From positions 3,747-67,746 of the forward strand of contig VBKI01000060.1 in the NCBI GenBank assembly GCA_005879535.1: a stretch of DNA of 64,000 nucleotides, read 5' to 3'. Below the pieces are notes generated by a model. That model did no database searches, was not told the DNA's origin, and saw nothing but the letters and a program-made list of their open reading frames with translations. Made by a program: the position numbers and the translations under genes. Positions 27,204-37,009 of this stretch are shown piece by piece. Numbering within the stretch: the stretch's first letter is position 1; each line of letters starts with the position of its first letter. This DNA is from Deltaproteobacteria bacterium. GTDB taxonomy: Bacteria; Myxococcota; Myxococcia; Myxococcales; 40CM-4-68-19.

Positions 27204-27650
27204 CTAATCCAAGGCGAGCTTCATGCCCTCGTGCGTGGCGCGGAAGCCCAGGCGCTCGTAGAAGCGGTGCGCGTCCTTGCGGGACTTGTTGCTCGTCAGC
27301 TGCATGCGGCTGCATCCCCGACGGCGGGCTTCGTCGATTGCCCAGCGCATCATCGCCGCGCCATGGCCGCGGCCACGTTCGGACGCATCGACGCGAACGG
27401 CCTCGATCTGCGCAACCAGTCCCCCGCGCCTCATCAGGTGCCGGATGAACGTCAGCATGAAGGTGCCGACGATGCGGTCGTCCACCTCGGCGACGTAGAT
27501 CCCGTTCCAATCGGCATGTTGCATCTCCGCGAAGGCGTCCGCGTAACAGCGCGCTTGGGGGTCCGCCTCGTTCGAGGGGGTTGCGCGGTCGTCGAACAAC
27601 ATCCGCAAGATCTCCGGCAGATCCTGAGCCGTCGCGCGTCGGATGTGCAT
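27204..27650 (-). CDS. GNAT-family N-acetyltransferase
   Basis: A 148-residue GNAT protein. The N-terminus MHIRRATAQDLPEILRM and motif A (IEAVRVDASERGRGHGAAMMRWAIDEAR, with the RGRGHG acetyl-CoA loop) and motif B (FYERLGFRATHEGMKLAL) are clear. It acetylates a small molecule or protein; the substrate cannot be read from sequence. It stands alone, convergent with the arginine operon. Confidence 0.9.
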   Translation of the reverse strand: MHIRRATAQDLPEILRMLFDDRATPSNEADPQARCYADAFAEMQHADWNGIYVAEVDDRIVGTFMLTFIRHLMRRGGLVAQIEAVRVDASERGRGHGAAMMRWAIDEARRRGCSRMQLTSNKSRKDAHRFYERLGFRATHEGMKLALD

Positions 27651-27683
27651 GACGCACGAGTGTAGCCGTGCGCAGCGCGGCGG

Positions 27684-27980
27684 TCAGTGGGCCGCTTTGG
27701 CCTTCACGCCCCCATGGTCGTCACAGGCGCCTTTGTCCTTCTGCTGCCCCTGCGTCTGGATGCTGCCATCGTTGCAGTGGACGCGGGCCCTGGAGCGCTT
27801 TTTCGCTGGGCTCCGCTTGGCGTGGGGAGCTCCGAATGCGGAGTAGGGGCTCTCGTGCGCGGGACGATCCTCTGCCCTCTGCGTAGGCGGAACCGACTCC
27901 TTGGCGGGCGAAGGCTTGGACGGTCCCTCGGGAGCCGCGACGAGGAGCGCGAGCGCTGCTAACCAGGAGAGGCTTTCCAT
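27684..27980 (-). CDS. Small secreted basic protein, unknown
   Basis: A 98-residue reading frame from ATG 27978-27980 with a short signal peptide (MESLSWLAALALLVAAP) and a Lys/Pro/Ser-rich remainder (PSKPSPAKESVPPTQ, KRSPAKKRSRA), ending near CDDHGG. No family is recognised. Low complexity and lack of a strong ribosome site leave real doubt that it is a gene. Confidence 0.4.
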   Translation of the reverse strand: MESLSWLAALALLVAAPEGPSKPSPAKESVPPTQRAEDRPAHESPYSAFGAPHAKRSPAKKRSRARVHCNDGSIQTQGQQKDKGACDDHGGVKAKAAH

Positions 27981-28069
27981 GCGACGAAGGTAAGAATCCA
28001 CGTCCGCCCGCAGGAGTGTCGCCCGAAAGGCGAGCGGTCTCTTGCTCGCAGAGATGGTACGAAACAGCG

Positions 28070-29053
28070 ATGCGATTGCACCTCCTGATCTTTCCGGCGC
28101 TCGTTGCTTGCGGCGGCGGTTTCGAGGCGTTCACGTGGTCTTCCAAGGCGCCGCTGCCGATACCCCGGACCGATCTCGCCCTGGCGAGCCTGGGGGGAAA
28201 TCTCTACGCCATCGGTGGTTACTCGGGTTCCACCCTCGCGCGCCTCGACCAATACGCACCGGACGCGAATACGTGGACGCAGAAGGCGAGCCTCTTGTCG
28301 GCGAGGCGCGAGTTCGCTGCCGGCGTAATGAACGACAAGATCTACGTCGCCTGCGGCATGGCCTGGACGGACCCGAACGCCGTCACCTACGTGATGACGA
28401 CCGAAGAGTACGATCCCGTGGCAGATCGCTGGAGCGCGCGCGCGCAATGCCCCATGCCGCAGGCTTTCAACAGCGTCTATGGCAATGTGCACATCGCCGG
28501 GGCGGCAGTGAACGGTCGGCTCTACGCCCTCGTCTACAACACCAACATCAATGGCGCGGCGGCGATGTACGAGTTTGATCCGCTGGCGAACGCGTGGACG
28601 ACGAAGTCGCCACCGCCCTTCAGCTATGCGACCTATGCCGCTACGGAGCTCGGAGGGCAACTGTAACTTGCAGCCAGCGGGAACCTGGGCGGAGGCGGCC
28701 CGCCGGCGACGAACTTCGCCAGATACGATCCCGCCACCGACACGTGGGTGATTCGCGCATCGCTCTTCGGAATCTGGGGTTCGGCGCTGGCGTCGGCGAA
28801 CGGCAAGGTCTACGCCCTGGGCGGCGTCGGTGCGACGCGTTCCGGAGCCGGGGCGGCGAGTGCAAACGTGAACGAGTACGATCCAGTCACGGACAAATGG
28901 ACGGCAGCAGGGCGGTTCGGGAGCGCCAGACAATCGGCCGGCGCCTCTCTTCTCGGTCACGACCTCTATGTCGCAGGAGGAGCCGTGCCGGCGAGCGGTT
29001 ACGGACTGCAGCCTGTTGCGAACCTCGAGATTGGCGTTCCGCGCCCGAAGTAG
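28070..29053 (+). pseudogene. Kelch-repeat lipoprotein gene interrupted by one in-frame stop
   Basis: The ATG at 28070 starts a lipoprotein signal peptide (MRLHLLIFPALVAC, lipobox Cys14) followed by kelch repeats (GGNLYAIGGYSGST, YDPVADRWSAR, NGRLYALV, YEFDPLANAWTT). At 28664-28666 a TAA follows GGQL, exactly where the kelch consensus GG-x-LY expects a Tyr codon (TAC/TAT). The same frame continues without a break (NFARYDPATDTWVIR, GKVYALGG, NEYDPVTDKWTAAGRF, HDLYVAGGA) to a TAG at 29051-29053. A single-base nonsense change thus splits a 328-codon beta-propeller gene. Two half-proteins, a recoding event, or a sequencing error are the alternatives. Confidence 0.8.
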
Positions 29054-29059
29054 CGCTGG

Positions 29060-32000
29060 TTACGCCGCCGAGTGGTACTCCTGCAGCGACTTCACAGTGA
29101 GCGGCCCCTGCGTCAGCGCCTCGATGGCCGCGACCGCCGCCCGGCAACTGGTCAGCGCGGTGAAGTATGGGATCCCGTGCATGAGCGTCTGGCGGCGGAT
29201 GCTGTAGCTGTCCTCGATGGCCTTCTTTCCGCTCGTGGTGTTGAAGACGAGCGCGATCTCGCCGTCGATCAGCTTGTCCACGATGTGCGGCCGTCCTTCG
29301 GCGACCTTGAAGACCTTCTCGCAGGGCACGCCGTGCGCACGGAAGAACTCCGCTGTCCCCACGGTCGCCACGATCTCGAAGCCCAACTTCACCAGCCGGG
29401 CTCCCAGCTCCACCACGCCGGCCTTGTCCTCGTCGCGCACGGAGATGAAGACGCGGCCGCCGAGAGGCAGAGCGTTTCCCGCGGCGATCTGCGCCTTCGC
29501 GAAAGCGCGCGGGAACGAATCGTCGACGCCCATCACTTCGCCGGTGGAGCGCATCTCTGGACCGAGGATGGTGTCCGCCTTGGAGAAGCGGTGGAAGGGA
29601 AACACCGCTTCCTTGACGCTGAGATGGCGCGGGACCGCGGTGCCGCGGATGCCCTGCTCCGAAAGCGACTTCCCCACCGTGCAGAGCGCCGCGATCTTCG
29701 CCCACGGCACGCCGGTGGCCTTGCCCACGAACGGCACCGTGCGCGAGGCGCGCGGATTTCCTTCCAGGACGTGAATCCGGCCGCCTTGGACCGCGAACTG
29801 CACGTTCATGCATCCGACCACGCGGAGGTGCCGGGCCAAGGCGAGGGTCTGCCGCGCGATGTCCGCGACGATCTCCTTCGCCAGCGAGAACGGAGGCAGC
29901 GCGCAGGCCGAGTCGCCCGAATGGATGCCGGCCTCCTCGATGTGCTCCATCACTCCGGCGACGACGTATTCCTTGCCTTCGCCCACGCAGTCGACGTCGA
30001 CTTCGGTGGCGTCCTTGAGGAAGCGGTCGATGAGGATCGGCCGCTCTTCGGACGCCTGCACCGCCTCGGTCGAGTACTGCACGAGGCCGGCGTCGTCGTA
30101 GACGACCTCCATCGCGCGTCCGCCGAGCACGAAGCTGGGCCGCACCATCACCGGATAGCCGATGCGGCGGGCCGTGGCGAGCGCCTCGTCGGGGCTCCTG
30201 GCGATGCCGTGATCGGGCTGGCGCAGCTTCAAATCCTCGACGACCTTCGACCACAGCTCGCGGTCCTCGGCAGCGTCGATGGCGTCGACGCTGGTGCCGA
30301 GGATCCGGATACCCGCCTTCTCCAGCCCGCGGGCGAGCTTGAGCGGCGTCTGGCCACCGAACTGCACGATGGCGCCGATGGGCTTCTCCCGCCGCGCCAC
30401 CGCCAGCACGTCCTCGAGCGTCAGGGGCTCGAAGTACAACCGGTCGGAGGTGTCGTAGTCGGTCGACACCGTCTCGGGATTGCAGTTGACCATCAGGGTT
30501 TCGTAACCGGCGGCCCTGAGCGCAAAGGAGGCCTGCACGCAGCAGTAATCGAACTCGATGCCCTGGCCGATGCGGTTCGGTCCCGATCCGAGGATCAGCA
30601 CCTTCTTGCGGTCGTCGGGGCGGACTTCGTCCTCGTCCTCGTAGCTGGAGTAGAGGTACGGGGTGTTCGCCTCGAATTCCGCGGCGCAGGTGTCGACGCG
30701 CTTGAAGACGGGGTGGAGATTCATCGCCTCGCGCTGCGTGGCGATGTCGGCCTCCGTGCGTCCGGTGAGGCGCCCGATGCGCTTGTCCGAGAAGCCGAGC
30801 CGCTTCCAGCGGACGAGGTCGGGGACGTGTGCGCCAGCGCGGAGACCCTTGGCGGAGTCGGCGATCTGCCCTTCCGCGTCGACGAGCAACTGGACCTCGC
30901 GAATGAACCAGGGGTCGATGGCCGACAGCGCGTAGAGCTCCTGGGCGGCAATGCCGGCGCGGCAGGCCTCCGCCAGCCAGAAGAGGCGGCGCGGCGTCGG
31001 CGTCTTCACTTCCTTGCGGATTTGCTCCAGCTCCTCGGCGGAGTACTGCGCGCGGGCGCCGTCGCGGCGGAGCGGAGAGTCGAGCCCGTCGGTCCGATTC
31101 TCCATGGAGCGCAGCGCCTTCTGCAGCGCGATGGCGAAGGTGCGCCCGATGGACATCACCTCGCCGACCGACTTCATGCTGGTGGTGAGCGTCTGGTCCG
31201 CGTGCGGGAACTTCTCGAAGTTGAAGCGGGGAATCTTCACCACGCAGTAGTCGATGGCGGGCTCGAAGCTCGAGGGCGTCGTCTTGGTGATGTCGTTGGT
31301 GATCTCGTCGAGGGTGTACCCGACGGCGAGCTTCGCGGCGATCTTCGCGATGGGAAATCCCGTCGCCTTGGAGGCCAGCGCCGAGGACCGGCTGACTCGC
31401 GGGTTCATCTCGATCACCACGATGCGCCCCGTGTCCGGATGGACGCCGAACTGGATGTTCGACCCGCCGGTCTCGACGCCGATGGCGCGGATCACCTGGC
31501 GCGCCATGTCGCGCATCGCCTGGTACTCGACGTCGGAGAGGGTCTGCGCGGGCGCCACCGTGATGGAGTCGCCGGTATGCACCCCCATCGGGTCCACGTT
31601 TTCGATGCTGCAGATGATGACGACGTTGTCCGCCTTGTCGCGCATCACCTCCAGCTCGAACTCCTTCCAGCCCAGGACTGATTCCTCGATCAGCACCTCG
31701 TGCGTCGGGCTGTACCCCAAGGCCCGCGCGCCCAGCTCCTCCAGCTCCTCGCGGTTGTAGGCGATGCCCCCGCCCAGGCCGCCGAGCGTGAAGCTGGGCC
31801 GCAGGATGAGCGGGAACCCAAGCTCCAGACCGATGCGCATCACGTCGTCCAGCGAGTGCCCGACGCCGGACCTCGGCACGTCGATGCCGATGGCGGTCAT
31901 GCAGTCCTTGAAGCGTTGGCGGTCTTCCGCCTTCTCGATCGCATCGAGCTGTGCCCCGATGAGCTGGCAGCCGTACCTGGCCAGGATCCCCTGTTTCGCC

Positions 32001-32305
32001 AGCTGCACCGCCAGGTTCAGCGCCGTCTGGCCGCCCATGGTGGGGAGGACGGCGTCGGGGCGTTCGACAGCGATGATCCGCTCCGCCGCTTCCACGGTGA
32101 TGGGTTCGATGTAGGTGCGATCGGCCCACTCCGCGTCCGTCATGATCGTCGCGGGATTGGAGTTCAGGAGGATGGTGCGGTACCCCTCTTCCCGCAGCGC
32201 CTTCAGCGCCTGCACGCCCGAGTAATCGAACTCGCAGGCCTGCCCGATGACGATGGGACCAGAGCCGAGGAGGAGAATGGACTTGAGGTCTTTTCTTCGG
32301 GGCAT
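29060..32305 (-). CDS. carB: Carbamoyl-phosphate synthase large subunit
   Basis: A 1081-residue CarB of full length with two homologous ATP-grasp halves (first [34 protein letters not shown]; second [36 protein letters not shown]) and a C-terminal MGS-like allosteric domain ([48 protein letters not shown]). It makes carbamoyl phosphate from bicarbonate, ammonia and two ATP for arginine and pyrimidine synthesis. ATG 32303-32305 is chosen from the family N-terminus [10 protein letters not shown]. It is separated from carA by about 8 kb, and ends 6 bases from the broken kelch gene. Confidence 0.98.
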   Translation of the reverse strand: MPRRKDLKSILLLGSGPIVIGQACEFDYSGVQALKALREEGYRTILLNSNPATIMTDAEWADRTYIEPITVEAAERIIAVERPDAVLPTMGGQTALNLAVQLAKQGILARYGCQLIGAQLDAIEKAEDRQRFKDCMTAIGIDVPRSGVGHSLDDVMRIGLELGFPLILRPSFTLGGLGGGIAYNREELEELGARALGYSPTHEVLIEESVLGWKEFELEVMRDKADNVVIICSIENVDPMGVHTGDSITVAPAQTLSDVEYQAMRDMARQVIRAIGVETGGSNIQFGVHPDTGRIVVIEMNPRVSRSSALASKATGFPIAKIAAKLAVGYTLDEITNDITKTTPSSFEPAIDYCVVKIPRFNFEKFPHADQTLTTSMKSVGEVMSIGRTFAIALQKALRSMENRTDGLDSPLRRDGARAQYSAEELEQIRKEVKTPTPRRLFWLAEACRAGIAAQELYALSAIDPWFIREVQLLVDAEGQIADSAKGLRAGAHVPDLVRWKRLGFSDKRIGRLTGRTEADIATQREAMNLHPVFKRVDTCAAEFEANTPYLYSSYEDEDEVRPDDRKKVLILGSGPNRIGQGIEFDYCCVQASFALRAAGYETLMVNCNPETVSTDYDTSDRLYFEPLTLEDVLAVARREKPIGAIVQFGGQTPLKLARGLEKAGIRILGTSVDAIDAAEDRELWSKVVEDLKLRQPDHGIARSPDEALATARRIGYPVMVRPSFVLGGRAMEVVYDDAGLVQYSTEAVQASEERPILIDRFLKDATEVDVDCVGEGKEYVVAGVMEHIEEAGIHSGDSACALPPFSLAKEIVADIARQTLALARHLRVVGCMNVQFAVQGGRIHVLEGNPRASRTVPFVGKATGVPWAKIAALCTVGKSLSEQGIRGTAVPRHLSVKEAVFPFHRFSKADTILGPEMRSTGEVMGVDDSFPRAFAKAQIAAGNALPLGGRVFISVRDEDKAGVVELGARLVKLGFEIVATVGTAEFFRAHGVPCEKVFKVAEGRPHIVDKLIDGEIALVFNTTSGKKAIEDSYSIRRQTLMHGIPYFTALTSCRAAVAAIEALTQGPLTVKSLQEYHSAA

Positions 32306-32335
32306 CTGGGGAGGCGGATGTAACACGGAGAGCAG

Positions 32336-32965
32336 GTGGTGACCACGGCGGAACTGGAGGCGCTGGCGAGGAACGATCGCTACCTCCACGAGTTCGTGGA
32401 GGCGTTCCGCCTCTGCCCCTACGCGAAGTCTTGCCGGGAGAGCGGCAAGCTCCACAGGCGCGTCCTCCGGAGTCGCGACGAAGCGCTCCCGGCCATCCGG
32501 GAGATCGAAGCGTTGCCGGAGCAGGACGTGGAGGTCGCCCTGCTCATCCTTCCCTCCGAGCCGGCGTCCGGCGAGCCTTCGGCCCGCGACTTCGCCGCGT
32601 TCTGCGCCGGGCTCCGCGAGCGGATGTTCGCCGCACACGGCGGCGACGCGCCGTTCTACTGCGTCGCTTTCCATCCCGATCTTCCCCGGGACCTGCTCGA
32701 CGCCAACCGGGCCGTACACTTCATCCGCCGGAGCCCGGATCCGACCCTCCAGCTCGTACGGGCGTCCGTTCTCCGGGCGGTCCGGGGCGAGAGCGGCGGA
32801 GGCTCACGCTACGTGGACACCAGCAAGCTGTCGCTGGAGGAGGCGATGGCCTTGGCGAGCCCGCTCAGTCTCGCCGAGCGGATCGCGCAGACGAATTTCG
32901 CCACTCTCCAGCGCGAAGGCGCCGGTCGGCTGGAGGCGCTGCTCTCGTCGTTCCGACGCCGCTGA
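32336..32965 (+). CDS. DUF1415-like conserved protein
   Basis: A 209-residue protein with features of the DUF1415 family: FRLCPYAK near the N-terminus, CVAFHPD in the middle and [16 protein letters not shown] further on. The family function is unknown. A GTG-GTG pair at 32336-32341 offers two starts, with GGAG just upstream. It is divergent from carB with only 30 bases between, so the promoters must overlap. Confidence 0.75.
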   Translation: MVTTAELEALARNDRYLHEFVEAFRLCPYAKSCRESGKLHRRVLRSRDEALPAIREIEALPEQDVEVALLILPSEPASGEPSARDFAAFCAGLRERMFAAHGGDAPFYCVAFHPDLPRDLLDANRAVHFIRRSPDPTLQLVRASVLRAVRGESGGGSRYVDTSKLSLEEAMALASPLSLAERIAQTNFATLQREGAGRLEALLSSFRRR

Positions 32966-32973
32966 GCGCGCCG

Positions 32974-33438
32974 TTACTGTACCGTCTGCGCGGTATTCAC
33001 CCACAGCGGCATGCTGTGCGGATCGTTCTCGCGGATCTTGAAGATGGTGTAGGAGTCCACCTGGCGCGCGATCCCCGTTCGCGGCTCGAACACGGTCCAG
33101 AACTCGTCGCGCGTGTTCGCGGGCTTGAACCAGATCATCTGAGCGTCGGAAGCCAGCTCCGGGCGCAGCACGGCGCCGTGCTTGAGCAACGCGTCGTTCC
33201 CGGGCTCGAACCCGACCGGCCTCCAGAGGAAGACGCGTTCACCGTCGGCGTAGTGGACCGCCAGCGCGCCGCAGGCCTCGTCTCCGGGCGCAAAGCACTC
33301 GATGGAGGCCATGCGCTTGCCGGCGCACGCGATCAGGTTTGGATCCGCGGCCCAGCAGGAGCGCAAGTTGTCCCGCGCATGCGTCAGCCGGTTGGCGGCG
33401 CAGGCCGTCATCAGGAGGAGCGGCAAGAACCGGTTCAC
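32974..33438 (-). CDS. Predicted lipoprotein, unknown function
   Basis: A 154-residue protein from GTG 33436-33438, with GGAGGTG a few bases before. The N-terminus MNRFLPLLLMTACAANRL is a lipoprotein signal with lipobox LMTAC. The mature part (LRSCWAADPNLIACAGKRMASIECFAPGDEACGALAVHYADG) has several Cys residues and no recognised domain. Its start overlaps the methyltransferase stop (GTGA). Confidence 0.7.
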   Translation of the reverse strand: MNRFLPLLLMTACAANRLTHARDNLRSCWAADPNLIACAGKRMASIECFAPGDEACGALAVHYADGERVFLWRPVGFEPGNDALLKHGAVLRPELASDAQMIWFKPANTRDEFWTVFEPRTGIARQVDSYTIFKIRENDPHSMPLWVNTAQTVQ

Positions 33439-34154
33439 GGATGCACCTCCGAGAGCCGCCGCGACACCCGGCCGGCCCATTCGGGCTCAATTTCGCTGCA
33501 AGCGACCCGGCGTTGCAAGCGAAGCGCCGCCGCCGGAATGCTCCCGCTTCCCGCGAACGGGTCGAGCACGAGGTCGCCGGGCCGGGACCATTGCCGCACG
33601 AGCGGCTCCAGCACGGAAAACGGCTTGTGATTCGGATGATTTCCCCACTTGGCCGCCTCGCCTTCGTCGTCGTAGGCCGCCGCCACGCACCAGGCGCGCT
33701 GGACGTCCTGCGGCCGAAGCTCGGAAAGCGGCTCCTTGAGGAAGACCAGCGCCGTCTCGTAAACGCGCAGGAGCAGCTCGTTGCCGTCGCGCTCCGAGGT
33801 TCTCTTCGCCCAGAGGAACTCACCCGCCTCGCGATATCCGAGCTCGCGCGCCGCCGAGCGGATGGGCTCCTTGCCGAGGAAATTCGTCCAGACGACGAGC
33901 GGTCCGTCGACGTGCGCCGCGGCGGCCGGAAGCCACTCGGCGGTGAAGCGGCGATAGGCGCGGACGTCCTCGAATCGCACGACGGGATCGCGATCGATCT
34001 TCACGCCCCTGCGCTTCTCGCGCAGGTCGCCGCCCTTGCGCCGCCGCGTCAACAGGCAATAGGGCGGATCGGTGAGCAGCAGCGCCGCGCGCTCCCCCTG
34101 CAGGACGCGTCGGTACGTCTCCTCGAGCCGGGCATCCGCCGCCAGGCATCTCAC
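33435..34154 (-). CDS. DNA methyltransferase (N4/N6 type), orphan
   Basis: A 239-residue methyltransferase: catalytic motif IV is LLLTDPPYC, and the AdoMet-binding motif comes at the C-terminus as LVLDPFAGSGSIPAAALRL, the order of beta-class amino-methyltransferases. The middle (WTNFLGKEPIRSAARELGYREAGEFLWAKRTSERDGNE) would hold the recognition part. GTG 34152-34154 is a plausible start; earlier starts in the same open frame are possible. No restriction endonuclease is adjacent, so it is probably an orphan regulatory or protective methylase; the target sequence cannot be inferred. Confidence 0.85.
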   Translation of the reverse strand: MRCLAADARLEETYRRVLQGERAALLLTDPPYCLLTRRRKGGDLREKRRGVKIDRDPVVRFEDVRAYRRFTAEWLPAAAAHVDGPLVVWTNFLGKEPIRSAARELGYREAGEFLWAKRTSERDGNELLLRVYETALVFLKEPLSELRPQDVQRAWCVAAAYDDEGEAAKWGNHPNHKPFSVLEPLVRQWSRPGDLVLDPFAGSGSIPAAALRLQRRVACSEIEPEWAGRVSRRLSEVHP

Positions 34155-34276
34155 GGCCGGACGCGAGTCTCGTACCGCGTCATGCCGCGAAATGTAGCTG
34201 ACGTCCGCCCCGCTTGCAGCCGTGATAGGTTCGTGCCAGAGGAGAGCAGCGAACTGCCCCGCCAGGAGACCCATCC

Positions 34277-34615
34277 ATGGCTTTCGTGGTTGCCGAGCCG
34301 TGCATCGCCTGCAAGTACACCGACTGCGTTGCCGTCTGTCCCGTGGATTGCTTCTACGAAGGCGCCAACTTCCTCGTGATCCATCCCGACGAATGCATCG
34401 ACTGCGGCGCCTGTGAGCCGGTGTGCCCGACGAAGGCGATCTTCCCGGAGGACGATCTTCCGGACAAGTGGAAGGAATTCACGGCCCTCAACGCCGAGCT
34501 CTCGACGAAGTGGCCGAACATCAACAAGCAGAAGGAGCCGCTCCCCACGGCCGAGGAGTACAAGGAGAAGGAGGGCAAGCGCAGCATGCTCTCCATGGAT
34601 GGCTTCGCGGGATAG
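34277..34615 (+). CDS. fdxA: Seven-iron ferredoxin (FdxA type)
   Basis: A 112-residue ferredoxin with two cluster motifs at the N-terminus: [18 protein letters not shown] (3Fe-4S plus partner Cys) and [16 protein letters not shown] (4Fe-4S), then the long C-terminal tail usual for FdxA ([18 protein letters not shown]). It carries electrons at low potential in the cytoplasm; partner enzyme unknown. GGAGACCC lies before the ATG. It is followed 3 bases later by yqgE. Confidence 0.93.
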   Translation: MAFVVAEPCIACKYTDCVAVCPVDCFYEGANFLVIHPDECIDCGACEPVCPTKAIFPEDDLPDKWKEFTALNAELSTKWPNINKQKEPLPTAEEYKEKEGKRSMLSMDGFAG

Positions 34616-34618
34616 CGG

Positions 34619-35158
34619 GTGAGCGACCTCGCCCCCGGGCTCCTGATCGCGGTGCCGCAGCTCGACGATCCGAATTTCGCCCGCTCCGTCGTGCTTCTCA
34701 TCGAGCACAACGAATCGGGCGCCATGGGCATCGTCTTCAACCGCCCGAGCGACATCGGCCTCCAGGACATCGGCAAGGAGCACGGGATGGAGGTGCACGA
34801 GTCCGCGGGGAACGCCTTCATCGGCGGACCGGTGCAACGGGAACGCGGCTTCCTCGTCCACCGCCGATCGGAGGTGGCCGATTCGGTGCATCTGCAAGAC
34901 GACGTCTACCTGTCGGTGTCTACCGACGCGCTACGCACGCTGCTCGCCGGCGACCCCGCCGCGTACCGGCTCTGCCTCGGGTACGCCGGGTGGGGACCGG
35001 GACAGCTCGAGCGCGAGATGGTCTCCGGCGGCTGGCTGAATTCCGGCATCTCTTCCAAGCGCATCTTCGACACGCCGGTGGAGAAGATCTGGGAAGCGGT
35101 GATCCGCGACCTCGGGATCGATCCGGCCTTCCTCGTGCAGGGCGGAGGCAAGCAATGA
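34619..35158 (+). CDS. YqgE/AlgH family protein (UPF0301)
   Basis: A 179-residue member of the UPF0301 family: LAPGLLIAVPQLDDPNFARSVVLLIEHNESGAMGIVFNRPS and FIGGPVQRERGFLVHR, plus GYAGWGPGQLEREM, are the family hallmarks. The molecular role is not firmly known. The GTG start at 34619 follows the ferredoxin stop closely, and its stop overlaps the ATG of the next gene. Confidence 0.93.
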   Translation: MSDLAPGLLIAVPQLDDPNFARSVVLLIEHNESGAMGIVFNRPSDIGLQDIGKEHGMEVHESAGNAFIGGPVQRERGFLVHRRSEVADSVHLQDDVYLSVSTDALRTLLAGDPAAYRLCLGYAGWGPGQLEREMVSGGWLNSGISSKRIFDTPVEKIWEAVIRDLGIDPAFLVQGGGKQ

Positions 35159-35664
35159 ACCGACTGGCGCTGGTGGCCGCGCTCCTCGCCGTCGCCTGCG
35201 GCGGCGGCAAGGCGGCGCGGCCGGACGGCGCTTCCGACCAGGCGCCGTCCTGGCTGTCCGAGGGGACGGGTGCGATCCGCGGCGAAGGCGGCCGCAGGCT
35301 CCAGGGTGTCGGGGTCGCGAGCGGCGTGAGCGATCCCAAGGCGCGCCGGCGGCAGGCGGACGGAGCGGCGCGCGAGCAGCTTCAGTCCGCCGTCGATGCG
35401 CTGGCGCGTGCGCTGGCGAAAGCCGGCGAGTCGCCGCAGGATGGCGAAGCGGTGCGCGCCATCGCGCGGAAGGCCGCGGTGCAGGAGGGCGCCATCCGCG
35501 ACCACTGGGTCACCCCGGATGGAGACGAGCGCGCGCTCAGCGTCATCGAATTCGACGCATTCAAGCGGGCGCTGCAGTCGGTCGACGGCGACGAGCGGGT
35601 CCGCCGCGAGATGTTCTCCAATCTCGATCGGGCGTTCGATCAGGTAGCTGCCGCGAGCCGATGA
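35155..35664 (+). CDS. LPP20-family lipoprotein
   Basis: A 169-residue protein with lipoprotein signal MNRLALVAALLAVACGGG (lipobox AVAC). The mature part (APSWLSEGTGAI, LQGVGVASGVSDPKARRRQADGAAREQLQSAV) has the PxW and GVG-plus-amphipathic-helix pattern of LPP20-type outer-membrane lipoproteins. Its ATG overlaps the yqgE stop, so fdxA-yqgE-lpp form one unit. It is a shorter relative in fold of the exported protein at 13172-14761. Confidence 0.78.
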   Translation: MNRLALVAALLAVACGGGKAARPDGASDQAPSWLSEGTGAIRGEGGRRLQGVGVASGVSDPKARRRQADGAAREQLQSAVDALARALAKAGESPQDGEAVRAIARKAAVQEGAIRDHWVTPDGDERALSVIEFDAFKRALQSVDGDERVRREMFSNLDRAFDQVAAASR

Positions 35665-35674
35665 CGGCTTCGGG

Positions 35675-36175
35675 TCATGCCGCGCCAAGGGCCTTTCGGT
35701 ACGTCTCCGCGTCCCATTTCGAGAAGCAGCAGAAGACGATGCGCAGCGCGGGATCCGTTTGCTCGAAGGTACGCGCTTCGCGGATGGCGATCTGCGTGGC
35801 CTGCTCCAGCGGGTACCCGTAGGCCCCGGTAGAGATCGCCGGGAACGCGATGCTCCGCAGCGAGTGCTGCTTCGCCAGGCGCAGCGCATTCCGGTAGCAC
35901 GAGGCCAGCGCTTCCGGTTCGCCGCGGCTGCCGCCTTGCCAGACGGGACCGACGCAGTGGATGACGTGGCGCGCTTTCAGGCGATGGCCGCGCGTCATTT
36001 TCGCCTCGCCGGTGCGAGCGCCGCCCAGGGTCCGGCATTCCGCGAGCAGCTCCGGGCCCGCGCGGCGGTGGATGGCGCCGTCCACGCCGCCGCCGCCGAG
36101 CAGCGACTCGTTCGCGGCGTTGACGATGGCATCGACGTCGAGGAGCGTGATGTCCCCTTCGGTCACTTCGATCAT
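35675..36175 (-). CDS. Macro-domain protein (ADP-ribose / O-acetyl-ADP-ribose hydrolase)
   Basis: A 166-residue single macro domain: [37 protein letters not shown] contains the catalytic Asn/Asp and glycine loop of the YmdB/MacroD class, and [18 protein letters not shown] is the second ribose-binding loop. Such proteins remove ADP-ribose or acetyl groups from ADP-ribosylated substrates. Its ATG overlaps the stop of the DUF99 gene (36172-36175), so the two are translated together. Confidence 0.94.
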   Translation of the reverse strand: MIEVTEGDITLLDVDAIVNAANESLLGGGGVDGAIHRRAGPELLAECRTLGGARTGEAKMTRGHRLKARHVIHCVGPVWQGGSRGEPEALASCYRNALRLAKQHSLRSIAFPAISTGAYGYPLEQATQIAIREARTFEQTDPALRIVFCCFSKWDAETYRKALGAA

Positions 36176-36747
36176 GCTCTCCTCCCGCTCTGGCCATAGG
36201 CCAGGGCGCCGCCGATCAAATGCGCGAGCCGCAGAGCCTCCGGCACGTTGCCGGTATCCGTCAGGCGCTGCAGGGCCTCCGCCGTCTCTCGCGGGTCGGC
36301 GCCGTGCACCTGGTACACGAAGGGCCCGTGCACGTGAATGGGACCCGCGCGCCGCAGCAGGGCGAGGCGGGCCTGCGGGCGGGACAGGCGTCGGGCCGCG
36401 CGCTCCATTGCCGGAAGGTCAGGCAGCTTCCGCATGACGGCGATGCACGGCCGCTGCAAGGCGTGCGCGAGGCGCGGCAGATCGACGACGTTGAATCCGC
36501 CCAGCGCAATTCCGTCGAGCAGCACGAGGTGGATCTGCGGCAGGAATTTGCCCTCGAGCAAGAGCGCTTCCAGCGCGGACGTCGCGCGCCAGCCGTCGCG
36601 GCGGACGGTGCCGTAGACCATCCCCTCGAACCGCGTCCCGGCGCAGACGGCGCCGACCACTCCGACCGTAGCTTTCCGCCGGTGGCGCCAGGGGACGTCG
36701 TCGAATCCGATCACCCGCAGGGTGCGCCCTGCCCGCGGAAGTGCCAT
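36172..36747 (-). CDS. DUF99 (UPF0215) family protein
   Basis: A 191-residue protein matching DUF99: [13 protein letters not shown] at the start, [28 protein letters not shown], and [22 protein letters not shown]. The family is best known from archaea and is labelled in some databases as endonuclease dU, but its role in bacteria is unproven. A strong ribosome site (GAGGAGG) precedes ATG 36745-36747. It is coupled to a macro-domain gene. Confidence 0.85.
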   Translation of the reverse strand: MALPRAGRTLRVIGFDDVPWRHRRKATVGVVGAVCAGTRFEGMVYGTVRRDGWRATSALEALLLEGKFLPQIHLVLLDGIALGGFNVVDLPRLAHALQRPCIAVMRKLPDLPAMERAARRLSRPQARLALLRRAGPIHVHGPFVYQVHGADPRETAEALQRLTDTGNVPEALRLAHLIGGALAYGQSGRRA

Positions 36748-37009
36748 GTTCCTCCTCTACATGAGCGAAGAGCTGGAGAAGAAGCCTGAGCTCCCGGTCC
36801 TCGCGCGGCTGGTGGTGGAGATCCGTTCCGACGGCCGGCACACCATCGCCCGCGGGATGGCCCAGGACGCCACCGGCGAGCGCGTCCAGGTCGAGGCCGA
36901 AGGGAGCACGCCGCTCCAGCTTGCGCTCGCCCTGATGAAGGCGCTGCGGGAAGTTCCCTCTCTCGCGCGCAGCTTCACGAAGGGGCTGCTACCCGGACGC
37001 CGCAAGTAG
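36746..37009 (+). CDS. Small conserved hypothetical protein
   Basis: An 87-residue frame (or 82 from the ATG at 36761). It reads MSEELEKKPELPVLARLVVEIRSDGRHTIARGMAQDATGERVQVEAEG followed by an amphipathic C-terminal helix. No family is recognised. Its start codon and that of DUF99 overlap on opposite strands, so its promoter must lie inside the DUF99 gene. It overlaps the 3' end of the NRDE gene by 21 bases. Confidence 0.6.
   Translation: MFLLYMSEELEKKPELPVLARLVVEIRSDGRHTIARGMAQDATGERVQVEAEGSTPLQLALALMKALREVPSLARSFTKGLLPGRRK

Noticed and set aside
29072-31681. 869-codon open frame antisense to carB
   Set aside because: Antisense shadow created by high GC at third codon positions; carB is certain.
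28887-32129. 1080-codon open frame on the minus strand in another frame of carB
   Set aside because: It is an out-of-frame shadow of carB: low-complexity Arg/Gly/Pro text and no recognised domain.
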